A stretch of DNA of 64,000 nucleotides from Gambelia wislizenii (GCA_030847615.1 JAUMIR010000002.1:285490028-285554027), one strand, 5' to 3'. Positions 34,301 through 45,238 are shown, counted from the stretch's first letter. The notes: generated from the letters alone by a model not told the origin. A program made the numbers and translations.

Positions 34301-37300
34301 TGTTTATGTAGCCCTCACCTTAGGGAAGAGAAAAGGCAGTCTGGGTGAATCCCCACACAGCTATGTTATACCTCTCTTGATAGTGAATGCTCCTGTTTAA
34401 AAAGTAATAACTGTTTCATTGTAAACTGTTATTTGTTTATATCTCACCTTTCTTCCAGCATGGTACTCCACACAGTTCATATTAGCTATTCATATTAGTT
34501 TTAGAAAATGTTATCTTTGTTCCTGGACAAACATATCACTTCTAAAACCTAAACTTGCTAATTCATTTGCTTCTGTTCTCTCAAGGTGGGAGTGGTTATG
34601 GGCATGTAGAATCCTGTGTGGTGGCCCTGTGGGTGTACTGCAATCCATTTCTCCCTCCCCTGCCTTGTCCAAGCTATACGATGCCTTACTAGCCTAATAT
34701 GGTCGTTATTTTGAATAAAAACAATATTTTCTCCATTTTTACTTTTAAATGCTTATTTTTCAATGACTCCTAACCTTTTGAAGCTTTATAGAGTACAGTC
34801 CATTACAGGTCTACACAGAAATAAGCCACACTGACTTCACTGGGACTTACTTCTAGGTAGATGCATATAGGATAGCAGTTTCAGTCTTAATCTTGGTATG
34901 GAAAAGGAAGTTCTGCCACCAGGGGCAGGGGGGATTGCAAAAAGAGACCCTGCCTTGAGACACAGAAAAGTCTTTTCTTTCCTCCGTCTCATTCACACTG
35001 TATAGGAACGTATATAGTGTCGCTTCTGCTTTTCCAGCCAGTTCTGCTTTAACTGCTTGCAAGGATAGGACTGTGAGGAGCTTCTCTCATCTCTCCTTCA
35101 GGAAATGATGGAACTGTTTGCTTCTCTATTTCTCTTTTTACTTTGTTTTATTTCATTTTATTAATTTCTGCCTTACATCTATTGTCATTTCAATCCTTTT
35201 ATGTTTTACATGCCACAAATAACTCTGCTGAGACACTTAACTTAGAAGGTCACTGGATTCTTATTACTCCCATAAGTTACCTGCCATTCACTCCACAGAG
35301 GACCAGGGGGTGATACACCTGGACAACAGGTCTCCAGATCCCTTTCTTGCAACCAGGATCCTCCTAATAGAGACATGGATTGTTCTGACTATAAGGAGTA
35401 TTGTTACCCTTAGAGAGAATTGAACTCCTATTGTCATTACCATGACCACTTTGCGGGGACTGTAGCACACTACATCATAATATGAAAGACATTGGGCCTG
35501 ACTGACACCATGGCCACCTCTAAGACTAGTGACTACATGAATCTCTTCCCTTCTGCTTGCTCTAGTTTCAACCATGCTTCTGATTCTGAAAGACCCACTC
35601 AAGCATCTTTTAATGCAGTGTAGATGTGTAAATAGCTAGTGCTTAAAACAATTTGTAAGCTGCTCTGATAGCCTTGTGGCTGAAGAGCAGGGTATAACTA
35701 AATAAATAAAAAATAAAAAAGCATCTTCAATGTTTACACCTGTAGCATCAGTACCATAAAAACCATTCCTTCCTCCATTCAATGAACCCCAGCTTCTAGT
35801 GTCTACTGTAACCTCAAAAAGTCATCCTTGAAGCTGTGATGGTCTTAACTGGACCATCACTTTAGCATACATGAACAAGGAGTCTCACTGCTAGGGCCCT
35901 GCTCTGGATATGACACTTGTTCTAACACCAGCAGCTTTCTTGGTTCATTCCTTTGACTTTATATGGGTCTGATTCTGCATCTCCTTTGCCTCTGTGTCTT
36001 CACTGGATCTGAATGTGGGACCACTAAATTCAGCCTTCCCACCCAGAGACCTGTCAAGCAGGTTATTTGAGTGTCCACTTGCCTTGGCCTGGAAGTTAAG
36101 TAATCTCAGGATCCTGTCAAGTATCCAGCATTTCAGTTGGTCTGGTCAGTCTTCCATTCCTGTGCTTATTGCTCTTCTGCATGCTACAAGAAACTCTTGG
36201 GGGAAACCCACCTCCCTTCTGCTTATCATGAAGCACTTGGAAAATCTTCCAGGGGCAGGAGGAGAAATGTACTTTTCTATTTTTTTCCACCCAAAGTTGA
36301 ACTCAGTTGTTGTGGATGTGGTCCAGAGCAATGCCACCCAAATGATATGCATGGATTAAGAAGGGTATGAGCTTGAAGCAATGGGGTGAAAATTTTAATG
36401 CTGTCTTACACTAAAGAAGGCCAATTATCAGACCTGTAAGTTGAGCTATCAGAATTTTGTATGGGAGAAAGTCCCTTAAAAAACAACAACCTAGTGATGA
36501 GAGAGTGAGTGAATGCTGGGGTGTGTCTTCCAAAAATAGGCATACAGACTGTCTTGTCAGCAGATTAATACCTTGCAACATGTAGCCTGTGGCAGGAAGA
36601 ACTGTAGTGCTATGGCATGCCTGGCTCCAGTTACCCCGCTAAACAAGGAAGCTTATTTCCATATCAAAGACTTCCCTTTGATGAAAGTCTGCACAGGGTA
36701 CAAAAGCTTCACACTGCCATAAGAGAGATGAACCTGGGAACCTTCCACCTCCGTCCCAACCTGTCCCCAGTGCCACACCCACACCCTGTTCTTCAGATTG
36801 TTAAGGGATGCTATATCACAGCATACCCCAATCCTTGGAGGACTATTTTTGGGGTACTGTTTGGGAGAAGGCAGGTCTCTAGATCAAAACTATAGGCCCA
36901 GCTGGAGAAGAGGAGTGAGTTATTGCAGGCTGGAGGAGAAAGATGATACTGTCTTGCTTCAAATGTGATAAAAACTATGCTGATGTACGACAAGGAGACA
37001 CCTCAAGCATGTGTATTTTCTTGCAGACTCTAATTTTCTCCTTGATTAAACCTTTTGTGGTGAACCATGGGTTACCTAGTTTGGGTCTATTAGGCAATTA
37101 TGCTGTACTGTGAAAATAAAAATTGGATGGGTATGAGAAGAGAAAGGAGAACATGAGTCCAGGCCCAACACATACAACAGCCAAACAGACTGCTGTTACA
37201 TGTGAACATACCCTTCATTGTCTATAAATTTCAAAATTTTCTGTTTGCTACTTCTTACAAAGGATTATTAGTCAAAAAGGCAGGACAACTTTGATAAATT

Positions 37301-39053
37301 GTTCATGAAATATAGTGGGGGAGGATCTGTGTTTCCAAAGATGGAAATTGGATAAAGAATTTTGAATTATTCTAGGAATAGTCTAAGGATGAATCAGTTA
37401 TAAGTGCTATCAAAGTGAAAGTCATGTGTCTCTTTTTAAGAAACTGCAGATACAGGAATGCTTAAAGCGATAGGAATATTGTCCAGTTTGGTACATTAGA
37501 ATACCAGCCTTCAAAAAGTAATTCATTGTCTTCTATAGAAAGTTTGTTGGCTGAGCTGGCTTTAAACTGTTATTGAAGCTGTTTTTAAACACAGAATGTA
37601 TTGCCAACAATTCATTTTCTATTTATTACTCCGTAGGGAGACCAGCCTTCCTGGTTTTCTGTGGTAGCCTCAAATTTGTTGCCTGTGCATATCACTACAG
37701 TAGAAAAAGCAGATGCTGTCTATCAAAAACATGCAGGTCAAACGTTGCTGAAGGTAAGCCAGCACTGACTGTACATTGTTCAAAAATCTATGAAGGCTAA
37801 TGCCTTGTGATTTCTTTTATTCCACAGACATTCATTATTGTGCCTCTTGGTCCTGGCACAAGGCATGCTTTGTTCTGCTCTTAGCCAATACCATGACTGC
37901 ATTGTCTTGGAAAACTTCTCCGTATCTTGGTGGTCTTGCACAAGAAAGAAATAATACTTGACACTGTTTTGCTTCTATCCCATCTCTGTAAAATAGATAG
38001 AATTAGAGAGTTTGCTATCAATTTGGTGCAAATTGATTATTCCCAGTTAAAGCCACATTAAGAAGTGGCCTCCCTGCACAATGTACTGCTTCAAGATGCA
38101 GGATAGATTTAAATTTATTTTTGTTCCATTTGTGCCAACATACAAAGTGCTTTATAATCAAAGTCTTATTTAGGCTTGAAACATCTGAGAAATAGTGCTA
38201 AGCAGCAAGGGTTTGGCTAAAGTCATCCGATAGTTCCACTTGAATGTGAAAACTTTACTCTTTTTACTATACCATAAACGAATGTAATTCACTAAATGAC
38301 TTTAGCCTTTTCCAGTGGTAAGTGGGGGGAAATTCCATTGATTTGAGGCTCTGCCTGTTGAACAATGAACTTGGCTACACATCATGTGAGATTGCCAACC
38401 TCTTGCCTTGCCAAACACCTTGAAGCAGTTCAAAGAGCCGTTTTATTGTAAACATGGGGGGGCCTAAGTTCATTTCAGACATTATATTCTCCAGGAGTTA
38501 GGTTTATGGACTTGTGACTACTGTGGGGAAAAGAGACACTGTTGGAACTGCAGAGGGTCCCGAAGGGGATACAAAAGCTTTTTAAGTAGAATGAATGTGT
38601 CCATCTGATGGAATTCTATCTACGGAATCCTGCAGTTGTCAGGCTGTAGGACTGTTTCACTCCAGAATATCCATAGATGTTGTAGCGCGCACACGCGCGC
38701 GCACACACACACATATATATGTATCTGTCATTTTGCACTGTTTTTTTTACTTGAAAGAGGAGACATCCAAACTATGATAAAAAAAAATTATCAGAAAGTG
38801 CCTGTAATTTACATACTGAGTCAAAACTCTTCAGCTGTAAAGGGCTTGCACTGCTATAAAAGTGCATTGTGGATCAGAATTCAAGTAATCTCTCCATCAT
38901 TGTAATAACCTGCAATATGTTTTAAATACTTTGCTTCAAGTATACAATGCCATTCTTTCTTGTATTATTTCTCACCGTTCATACTTGGGTTGTCTGATTC
39001 AGTGTCTGGGGTATTCTTCTCACTGGCCTACCTTATGTTCTTATTACTATCCA

Positions 39054-39093
<40 letters not shown>

Positions 39094-41471
39094 GCTTTTC
39101 TTCGCAAACGAAGATTCAGGAAGGACTCATCCCGCACTTTCTGCAAGTGTGCTGATGACTAAAAAGGTGCACCAGTTCTTCATTTATCATACAAGCATAT
39201 TTCTGTAGCGTCTCTATCAATTTCCATAAATTGCAATTATTATACTTCTTGTTACATATTTTACATCTTGTAACTTTTATCTAATTTATACATTCATTCT
39301 ATTACATTCATTCATATAATCCTATCTCCACTCATCAAATAACACATTCCCTTCCCTTCCCATATTTCCATCCTTTCGTCTCACTCTTCCCGCCCACTTC
39401 TATACACTCCCCCATCCTTTCAGTCTTTCTCCATTTCTCACTCACTTCCTCCCACTTATATACCTACTCGTACCCTCTCACATACCACCCCAATCTTTCA
39501 CATTTCTTTATCAACTTCCAACCATTTTCCCCAATTGACTTCCCTTGTCCCTCCTCCCATCTGGATTGCATTAGTGCTCCTTTTTTCCCCACTCTATCCA
39601 TTCTTATATTGTGTCATCATTTCCCATATCCTTACCTTGATTTAAATATTTTGTTTCCAAATAAAACAGGATTGTAATAGCTTGTGCTTCTAAGTCTCAG
39701 TGCCGTATATTTTAGGTATGGTTTCTCTTCTCCATTCTGTTCTTTTCTGCTGCTATTTCAACATCACTTTGCCTTTCTGCTTTCTTTCAACACCTTCACT
39801 CTCTCTCTTCTTTTCTTACTCAGTTCTATCTTTGGAGGGGTGGGTTTCAATGTTCTATTTTTACTGGGCACTCAAGGAATTCCTCCTGCAATCTTAATTG
39901 TGTTTAGTCCTTTAAATATTTTTGACCTCAGCTCTCAAAGTCCTAACCAGCATGGCCAGTGATAAAAGGACTATGGGAATTGTAGTCCTAAAATATGCGG
40001 AGGGCTAAAGAACCAGTGTGCTGTAATGGTTTGAGTGTTGGACTTCGACACTGGGAGAGGACTTGAATCCCCACTCGGCCCTGGAAACCTACTGGTGGCC
40101 TTGGACAAGTCACATACTGTCAGCCTCAGGAAGGCAAGGTGCTGCAAACCCCCTCAAAACAAATTCTGCTAAGAAAACTCTGATAGGTTCACTTTAGGGT
40201 CTTCATAAATCAGAAATGACTTAAAGGCACACAACAACAAAGATTCCCCACTCTAGCTTCTACATCTGCCTTTCAGAGGTTTCTTATCATTAGTTTTCTT
40301 ATGCTTTTATTAACTGGAATTTTATGGCTACTTCTGAACCTAGTTCCAAGGCTCAACTTTTCATTTTCTCTTGCCTTCTTTCCCATTTTTTCCAGTTTGT
40401 TTCTGTTCCTAGTTATAAATGTGTGGGGAGGGATAATCCCTATATACAGTCATCTTTCCACATTTGTGAGTTAAGCATTTGCAGATTTGATTAATATGTT
40501 CTCTCTGGGCTTTTCCACCAGAAGTTGACTGTACAATTACACTGGAGGACCTACAAATGTCTAGAGAAGTGTTATTCTCTCACATAAAAATAGCAGGCCT
40601 ATATTCAGTTTTTCCACCTCCTGTGCCCCTAACCCCCATGAAAGCTAAGGGCTGACTGTAATCCCTTTTATAAGCACTTGGTAACTATTACTGTGAAAAT
40701 TGATGCTAATCAAGTATTGTTATAATTTCACTGTATTGTTTTTTAAAAACTTTTTAAAGCTTTTGTTTCTAACACAAGGTTCCTATGGGAGGTGAAGAAC
40801 GGATGAAAGATTTCCCACCGTTGATTTCCCAGGATGTGATGTTGGAAGGAATTGGTGAAGCTGAGGCAGTGGCAGATATAAAGCTTTCATCTGCAGGTAA
40901 CTTGTAAAAAATCTTCTCTAATATACTTTTTGTGGCAAGTTGTGCTGAAGTAAGTCTTTATTTTTGTTTTGTTAAGAGTTAAGAATGGAATATGTACAGT
41001 GCAATAATCTTTTTTTAAAAAGTTTTGATTTTTCATCCTGTGTCTTAGTCTTAATGAATGAAGAAACTTCTGGATAGGCACTAAAAAGGAGCATTTTCTG
41101 AAAAAGTCCTTTGTCTTGTTTTAAAAGTGAAGAATGAAACTCTTGACATGGCCCTGCTCCATTCAAGTTGATGTTCATAGTAGTCCAGTGTTCTGATTTC
41201 ATTTTATTTTGTAACTTAGTGTTTGTTCTGCACAGGTTGGATTGCAGTGACAGCTCATTCAAACAACAAAATCCATCTGCGATGCTATACTCCCAAAGGG
41301 ACAGCACTGACAGTCCGTAAACCGCCTCTGTTGCCATACATCATTGACATCAAAGGGAGCCGTGTGAAAGGAAGTCCAGCCTATAAGACTAAAAGACCAC
41401 CACCCCTCGTCAAGAATTTAAAAGCAAATAGAAATCAAGGGAAAAAATCATTGAAGTCTAAGATGTTGTAG
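15078..41471 (+). CDS. NOA1: NOA1, mitochondrial nitric oxide-associated GTPase (complete, seven exons)
   Basis: Circularly permuted GTPase of the YqeH/NOA1 type, acting in the mitochondrial matrix in ribosome function and respiration. Exons: 15078-16182, 18880-19044, 19945-20150, 33750-33881, 37637-37753, 40779-40896, 41236-41471; they join in frame to 692 residues (human 698). Residues 1-40 form an arginine-rich presequence. Cys138/141 and Cys184/187 make the CxxC...CxxC zinc site. GTPase motifs occur in permuted order: G4 NKVD 258-261, G5 SAKTGYG 304-310, G1 GATNTGKST 332-340, G2 [10 protein letters not shown] spanning the first intron, and G3 DTPG 483-486. All key residues are present. 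The start is the first ATG giving a targeting peptide. No clear AATAAA follows the stop. Confidence 0.97.
16250..16620. repeat. interspersed repeat with imperfect inverted ends
   Basis: GGCTTTCATGGCTGGCATCC at the left is mirrored by GATGCCAGCCACAGATGCAG and TTTTTTCC(G/A)GGCTG-type segments at the right. The motif set is common in squamate genomes; class not assigned. Confidence 0.45.
16877..17117 (+). mobile_element. Sauria-type SINE
   Basis: Head AGCATGGCGTAATAGTTTGA, B-box GAGTTCGAATCCCC, BovB-like tail ATGACTTGAAGGCACACAAC followed by AAC repeats. In NOA1 intron 1. Confidence 0.88.
18297..18605 (-). mobile_element. LINE-B 5'-region fragment
   Basis: Matches 26345-26645 of the long LINE-B copy (TTTTTCTGGTGGAGC, GATTAGAGTTTCCTTCTCTT, GACGCTCTTTGTCAGACCCT) without the coding parts, so it is an internally or 3'-deleted copy in NOA1 intron 1. 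Confidence 0.7.
18880..19044 (+). CDS. NOA1: NOA1 exon 2
   Basis: Encodes [20 protein letters not shown] to KKQGYLI (residues 370-423). TTTCTAG acceptor and GTGTGT donor. Confidence 0.96.
19045..19944. other. NOA1 intron 2
   Basis: AT-rich with no identifiable repeat or gene. Confidence 0.6.
19945..20150 (+). CDS. NOA1: NOA1 exon 3
   Basis: Encodes [20 protein letters not shown] to [13 protein letters not shown], ending at residue 492 with the G3 motif. GTAG acceptor and GTAAGT donor. Confidence 0.96.
21180..21490. repeat. CA-rich low-complexity block
   Basis: Irregular GCACA/CACAC-rich sequence with loose tandem GAGGCACA(C/T)G motifs. Open frames across it are not genes. Confidence 0.7.
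21627..21657. repeat. (CT)n microsatellite at a LINE-B 3' end
   Basis: Pure CT run between CCAACATACCCAAGAGGAT and the LINE-B terminus GTGGCTTTTCTTCGCAAACG. Confidence 0.95.
21877..22725 (-). pseudogene. LINE-B reverse transcriptase fragment
   Basis: 282-codon open segment with [13 protein letters not shown] at residues 28-40 and the catalytic box FADD at 92-95, followed by the thumb-like and C-terminal domain ([20 protein letters not shown]). No start context. It is part of a decayed retrotransposon, not a host gene. Confidence 0.85.
23853..25230. mobile_element. insertion carrying a hairpin minisatellite, TGAAGATT target duplication
   Basis: The insert interrupts LINE-B exactly between two TGAAGATT copies (23845-23852, 25231-25238). 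An 8-bp duplication suggests a hAT-type event, although the insert ends are not obvious inverted repeats. The interior is a tandem array of about 125-148 bp units; the right portion has a perfect 18-bp-arm hairpin (25049-25086) and ends ATGCCGGAATATACGGTAAG. Confidence 0.7.
23870..24965. repeat. minisatellite of hairpin units, seven to eight copies
   Basis: ACCTTC anchors at 23984, 24131, 24279, 24403, 24529, near 24665 and 24811. Each unit holds two inverted repeats: CCTTCTGGGCTCC with its complement, and CCCCACCTTC(C/A) with GAAGGTGGGG. Shorter units lack part of the first hairpin. Confidence 0.9.
25243..25761 (-). pseudogene. LINE-B APE-type endonuclease fragment
   Basis: Carries GDFNARVG, a core endonuclease motif, and [11 protein letters not shown] containing the catalytic-type DH pair; [10 protein letters not shown] lies between. 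The N-terminal part is in other frames upstream. Confidence 0.8.
26871..27614 (-). mobile_element. LINE-B, 5'-truncated 744-bp copy with 12-bp target duplication
   Basis: Starts on its 3' side with a short CT tail and the conserved terminus, runs into the C-terminal domain, and stops at 27614. CTGCATCACATT flanks both ends (26859-26870, 27615-27626). Classic target-primed insertion. Confidence 0.9.
26902..27516 (-). pseudogene. LINE-B C-terminal domain with zinc-finger-like end
   Basis: 204-codon open segment. It ends [20 protein letters not shown] and continues RVCRKRG, a C-x2-C...H...C finger-like motif. Same domain as at 21877. Fragment of a retrotransposon. Confidence 0.8.
28249..28660 (+). 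mobile_element. Tigger-like left end followed by an AC-rich minisatellite
   Basis: (T)AGTTGTCCCTTCACATTCGC at 28249 matches the left end at 5049. It passes directly into tandem units and no right terminal repeat is found. Confidence 0.6.
28280..28655. repeat. about 100-bp minisatellite with embedded (AC)n, four units
   Basis: GATTTGAACCCCCAGCAA and CCAGAGAAGCTGCCAGGATT recur four times, each unit having its own AC run of variable length. Confidence 0.9.
30337..30737. mobile_element. hAT-like element, homologue of 10158
   Basis: CAGTGGCTCTTAGCG ... GGTTAAGAACCACTG, reverse orientation relative to 10158, sharing CCTGCAAGTTTGTGGCTGGA. Flanks CTCTAGAG and ATGCACAG do not match well. Confidence 0.75.
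30806..30985. repeat. sauropsid LINE/SINE-like fragment
   Basis: GATCAAAGGCCTATCTAGTCCAG and CACTGGCCATCCAGATGCCT are words of a very common sauropsid repeat, probably CR1/L3-type. Class uncertain. Confidence 0.45.
31524..31761. mobile_element. palindromic hAT MITE with CTATAGGT target duplication
   Basis: CAATGGTTCTCAACCTTTTG ... GGTTGAGAACCACTG, arms complementary over more than 100 bases. CTATAGGT is repeated exactly at 31516-31523 and 31762-31769. Confidence 0.9.
32934..33606. mobile_element. Tigger/mariner-like non-autonomous element
   Basis: CAGACATACCTCAGCTAACAAAG at the left; complement of CAGGTATACTCCAGATAACAAAG at the right; TA on both sides. Second copy at 45239. Non-coding. Confidence 0.7.
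33750..33881 (+). CDS. NOA1: NOA1 exon 4
   Basis: Encodes [20 protein letters not shown] to LGRIDYLQ (residues 493-536), 44 whole codons. It follows a 13.6 kb intron. Confidence 0.96.
33882..37636. other. NOA1 intron 4
   Basis: Mostly unrecognised. 34790-34880 (CTTCACTGGGACTTACTTCT) and the tail at 35630 are old interspersed-repeat fragments. Confidence 0.6.
35630..35720 (+). repeat. LINE 3'-end remnant
   Basis: TTTGTAAGCTGCTCTGATAG ... AAATAAATAAAAAATAAA resembles the tail at 9860-9940. Confidence 0.4.
37637..37753 (+). CDS. NOA1: NOA1 exon 5
   Basis: Encodes [20 protein letters not shown] to HAGQTLLK (residues 537-575), 39 whole codons. Confidence 0.96.
38692..38722. repeat. (CG/CA/TA)n alternating purine-pyrimidine run
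   Basis: GCGCACACGCGCGCACACAC then ATATATAT: a strictly alternating tract able to adopt Z-form. Between NOA1 exons 5 and 6. Confidence 0.85.
39056..39090. repeat. (AT)n microsatellite at a LINE-B 3' end
   Basis: About 16 AT units directly abutting GTGGCTTTTCTTCGCAAACG. Confidence 0.95.
39091..39167 (-). mobile_element. LINE-B 3'-end fragment, about 77 bp
   Basis: Terminus CTTCGCAAACGAAGATTCAG, then GGAAGGACTCATCCCGCACT and GATGACTAAAAAGG. Extremely 5'-truncated. A pyrimidine-rich antisense LINE-like stretch follows to about 39,660. Confidence 0.8.
40012..40240 (+). mobile_element. Sauria-type SINE
   Basis: Same structure as 16877: AGTGTGCTGTAATGGTTTGA head, GACTTGAATCCCCACTCGGC, tail AAATGACTTAAAGGCACACA. 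In NOA1 intron 5. Confidence 0.85.
40447..40658. mobile_element. Tigger-like MITE
   Basis: CAGTCATCTTTCCACATTTG ... AAGGGCTGACTG, TA flanked. Just upstream of NOA1 exon 6. Confidence 0.7.
40779..40896 (+). CDS. NOA1: NOA1 exon 6
   Basis: Encodes [20 protein letters not shown] to ADIKLSSA (residues 576-614). CAAG acceptor and GTAAC donor. Confidence 0.96.
41236..41471 (+). CDS. NOA1: NOA1 exon 7 with stop codon
   Basis: Encodes [20 protein letters not shown] to the lysine-rich C-terminus SLKSKML, stop TAG at 41469-41471. The basic tail is typical of the family. Confidence 0.96.
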
Positions 41472-42443
41472 ATGATGGAAGATCTCTGTAACATTTAACC
41501 AAAGACAGTGGAGAGTTATTTGCATAGAACATATCTTTATTTTAGACTTTTTGTTTAAAAAAATAATTTTGTAAAATATATTGATATGAACATTTATAAA
41601 GGTTATGTGTCATTGAAAAATGAAATATGTTGTTTTGTGTTTCAGTCTCCAATATTGGTATTTCCACTTGTCATGCTGTTTTGGCAGACTATCACAGAAT
41701 CGTTTGACATTGGTGTGACACAGGGGCCTTTTGTATCCCTCCGCTGCCACCAAATTTGTGACACCCAGTGCGCCACAGCCAAAACCACGTCACAATCATC
41801 CTTGCAGCCTCGTCACTTTCTCTGCCACCAAACCTGCAACACAGGGGATTTCACCTCCCACTGCTGTCACAAAATAAGTAACCTATAGGTTCCAATCAGA
41901 TGGATAGTATTTGTACTTAGGTGTGGATGTTTATAAGGGTTGTGGGGTATTTGAATGGAAAATGACTCATGAACAGACTGAATATATTGAACAAACATAA
42001 AGAAAGATTTATTGTCAAATAACATAAATAGTTTAATTATTCATTCTCCCTGCACATTACTTCACTTCAAGCCTCTTAACTGTAATGGCTGGCACGCTGG
42101 GCATCACAATTGGTTTCTTTAGTTTGGGTAGGTGATACGTGTGTGATATACGTGTGTGATATGAATTTTTCCCTGGGGGGTGTTGGTGTGTGGGCTGGCT
42201 GGGTGTCCTGTCTGCGGGTGTATGAGCATTGCCAGTGCCTTTTGTAAATTTGCTATTTTGTTATGTTTTATGATAACAAATAGGGATTTGCCATTTGGAA
42301 CTCAGATCCTACTTCCACTCTGCATTCAGTTTCTTTGCCTGTGGAGGAGATAATACAGTTCAAGATATTAATGAAGGTCCTGCATTGTCATTGTAACTAT
42401 GGTGATGGAGCTCTGTTGTTGTTATGAGTGATGACACCAACCT

Positions 42444-42712
42444 ACCTTTACAGCTTGGCAGCATCCTGGCTGAAGCATTTCTGGGGTGCTGGCAATTGGA
42501 GCGCTGGGAAATGATGTCTGCAGTGTTCTCCTGATCATGGAGTACCTTGAGAACAGGCAGCTAGAGAGATCCCTCAGAATCCTGTCACAGCTGCTTCCCT
42601 CAAGGCATCCTGCAATTGGGAATGCAATGTGGACATCCTTTCCCAGCATTCTGGTCTCCACTACCTCAGATATGCTTTGGGAAGGATGCTGCCAAGCTAC
42701 AGAGATAGGTTT
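42444..42712. repeat. imperfect fold-back repeat
   Basis: ACCTTTACAGCTTGGCAGCATCC at the left and GGATGCTGCCAAGCTACAGAGATAGGT at the right are inverted; the interior is partly complementary. Probable MITE of unknown type. Confidence 0.6.
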
Positions 42713-43995
42713 TTGAGATCATATTTGGTCACTCATGGGCATAAACATGAATCCCTAGCAGTTAGGATATTGTAAAGCCAGCTTACATTGAAGGAAGGGC
42801 AGACCTGCTCTTTCCCTGAGAAGGGATGAGCTAACGTATACCAACAGGGATCCCTTAGAGCCCTTTCCTATACAAAAACCATCCTTCTATATGTGCGCCA
42901 TCAATCATGACTGACAATTTTAGGAGAGTGAGGTTGGTAACCAACATTTTGTTCTATGTCCCTGTGACAAAAAAAAAAAGTAAAAAATACAGAAGGGGCT
43001 GTTTAGAGAGAAGGCTTGATTCTCAAGATGGTGGTCACAAAAGGTCAGCAGGGACAAGAGAAATGAGATGGAACATAATTTAACCATGAGGAGACAGACA
43101 GCTGTGGTTAGGCCTACTATTGTCTCTCAAAAGATTTTACACAGTGGTTCATTGCCCTAAGGCAGCAAAGAATGGATACTAAAGAACTGAAAGAACTAGA
43201 TATAAAGCAGAGTTAAGTCACTATGAATTATTTCTAGATATGTGTGGTAGAAAATGTGAAGCATATGTTTGGACATGACTCAGAATAGCTTCTTCGCACT
43301 GAGGGTCATTAGCGAGGACATGCAGTCTTGTTGACATGCACATTTATTCATGCTAAGCAAATAAATCAGTTTTTCTGCTGACTAGGAAAATGTTTTTTGC
43401 CTGACAAGGCAGGAACTGGGCTGTGTGAGTGCCCTATGATTCTACAGCATTCAGCACTGCACACCAGAGTGTCTATAAACTATCAGCAGGATTCCATGTA
43501 TACTATGATTCCACAGGTGCACAGAATGTTACATTTAGCAAACCTTAATCTTTCTTTTAATTAAAACCATCTGGTCCTTAAGGAGACAAAGATATACTTG
43601 AAAGCAGTGTTATTGTCTGGGTAAACCTCAGAAGGCAGAGGAATTGCTGTGTAAGATTTCAAGAAGGTGGCTCCTTGTCCTTCCCTGTGGCTAGTATAAC
43701 CAGTCTAAGTTATACTAAACAATAAAATTATGCCATATCACAGTTTGCATAATTTATACAAGCCACAAAGTATACCTTTTTCTTAAGACAGATTCTGGGC
43801 TAACTATCTTGAATTTTGTATGTATAAAATTGTAACTGAATTCAGAGCCCTGGCCATCAAGAATTTGTATTCTCAAGGGAAGACTGCTCAGGCAGAGGCT
43901 CCTATATGCGTAGTTTATAAGGGTAGTTCTGTTAGTCTGGTACAGTAAATTCGAAAAGTAATATTGTGGCACCTTAAAGGCTTACAGATTTACTA

Positions 43996-44218
43996 CAGTG
44001 GACTCTTGGTATCCTGTAGTTTGGTTCCAGGACCCCCCATGGGTACCAAAATGGATGCTCAAGTCCCATTATACCCATTACACAATGGTGTAGTAAAATG
44101 GTGTCCTTTATATAAAATGGCAAAATCAAGGTTTGCTTTTTGGATTTTTAAAAATATTTTCTAGCTGTGGGTGATTGAATCCATGGGCGCAGAATCCATG
44201 GACAGGGGGGGCCAACTG
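43996..44218 (+). mobile_element. Tigger-like MITE
   Basis: CAGTGGACTCTTGGTATCCT ... GGGGGCCAACTG with TA at each side; contains GTTTGGTTCCAGGACCCCCC and CTCAAGTCCCATTATA. Close to pogo/Tigger repeats known from mammals. Confidence 0.8.
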
Positions 44219-44559
44219 TATGACATAATGTTTTATAGGCCCTCCATTTGTCTTCTAATGGATAATCATTGTGCAAGAGCTGGCTTTGAAGATTTTGGCC
44301 AACTGTGCCCATAATTATAGGATCATTAGTGTTGCTCATTCCTTCTCACAAATAATGGACAGTTTCAGTAGCCAATCCTTCTCCCTAAATAAAGACTGCA
44401 AGATATTCATTTCTGAGTGGAGACTGGGGAATAAAATAAAGGCAAAAGGAGAGTGCCAGGGAGGGAATGAGGACAAAGTGAAGGTTACCAGCAGGAAACA
44501 CAAAAGAGCTAACTTATAATAAGAAACAACAGTAAAGCATATTGCTCTCAATTACTCTT

Positions 44560-45230
44560 ACTTTTCAATTAAGCTTATGAAAACGAGTACTTTTTTAGGC
44601 ATCACACAAAAGGTAGCTCTCTCTATACAGCCATTAGCAAGAGCGATTAAGACTGACCCCAACATTAAAGGAATAAATGCTAAAGGAGTAATTTGTAAAT
44701 TGAATTTATATGTGGATAATGTAATGGACCCAGAAAACAGTCTTGCAGCATTTAAAACTTCTTTGGTCTGACTCAAAGATACTAAGGGTTAAAAATTAGT
44801 TTAAAAAGTCCATATTATTGTTTAACCGTGCCCACAGAACGTCAAAAACAACTTATGAAAGTGGCAAATATTCTTTTTAGTTTCTCAAATTCTCAGGTGA
44901 GGTGAGGGGGAATATTAACTAAAGATATATCGCAGCCTCCCAGTCTTAGACAAAAGTGAAATTTAGCCATTGTTAAAACACATTTTCTCCCTAAATTCTT
45001 ACTTCTATTTCAGACACTTCTCTGAGACCCAATTTTCAAAAAATCAAAGGGTGGCAAAAAATGTTAGGAAATTTTTACAGGGAACAAGCTATTAGATTTG
45101 TCAACAAAAGTAAATAGAAACAAGCTCGCTTGATTACATGGCATTCCATTGGAAATAAATTTGCAAATTTATCAAGGGGGGGGGATAAAGATATAGCATG
45201 GATTGAAATAGTGAAGAATCTAAATTGAAC
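44560..45230 (+). pseudogene. L1 ORF2 reverse-transcriptase fragment
   Basis: The frame at 44577-44771 reads LSIQPLARAIKTDPNIKGIN, then LNLYVDN and DPENSL, diagnostic of the L1 RT palm with the DD box degraded. Stops follow, with further L1-like sequence to about 45,230. Old and inactive. Confidence 0.65.
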
Positions 45231-45238
45231 AATGCAAC

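Larger units (their letters stand above)
37754..40778. other. NOA1 intron 5
   Basis: Alternating dinucleotide tract, AT microsatellite with LINE-B tail, pyrimidine-rich LINE-like stretch to 39,660, hAT remnant near 39,930, Sauria SINE and a Tigger-like MITE. Confidence 0.65.

Noticed and set aside
38692..38722. Regulatory Z-DNA element
   Set aside because: An alternating dinucleotide run deep in an intron with no supporting context; recorded only as a microsatellite.
41640..41890. 100-codon open frame downstream of NOA1
   Set aside because: No family resemblance, lies in presumed 3' UTR, and shows loose internal repetition (CTGCCACCAAA...).
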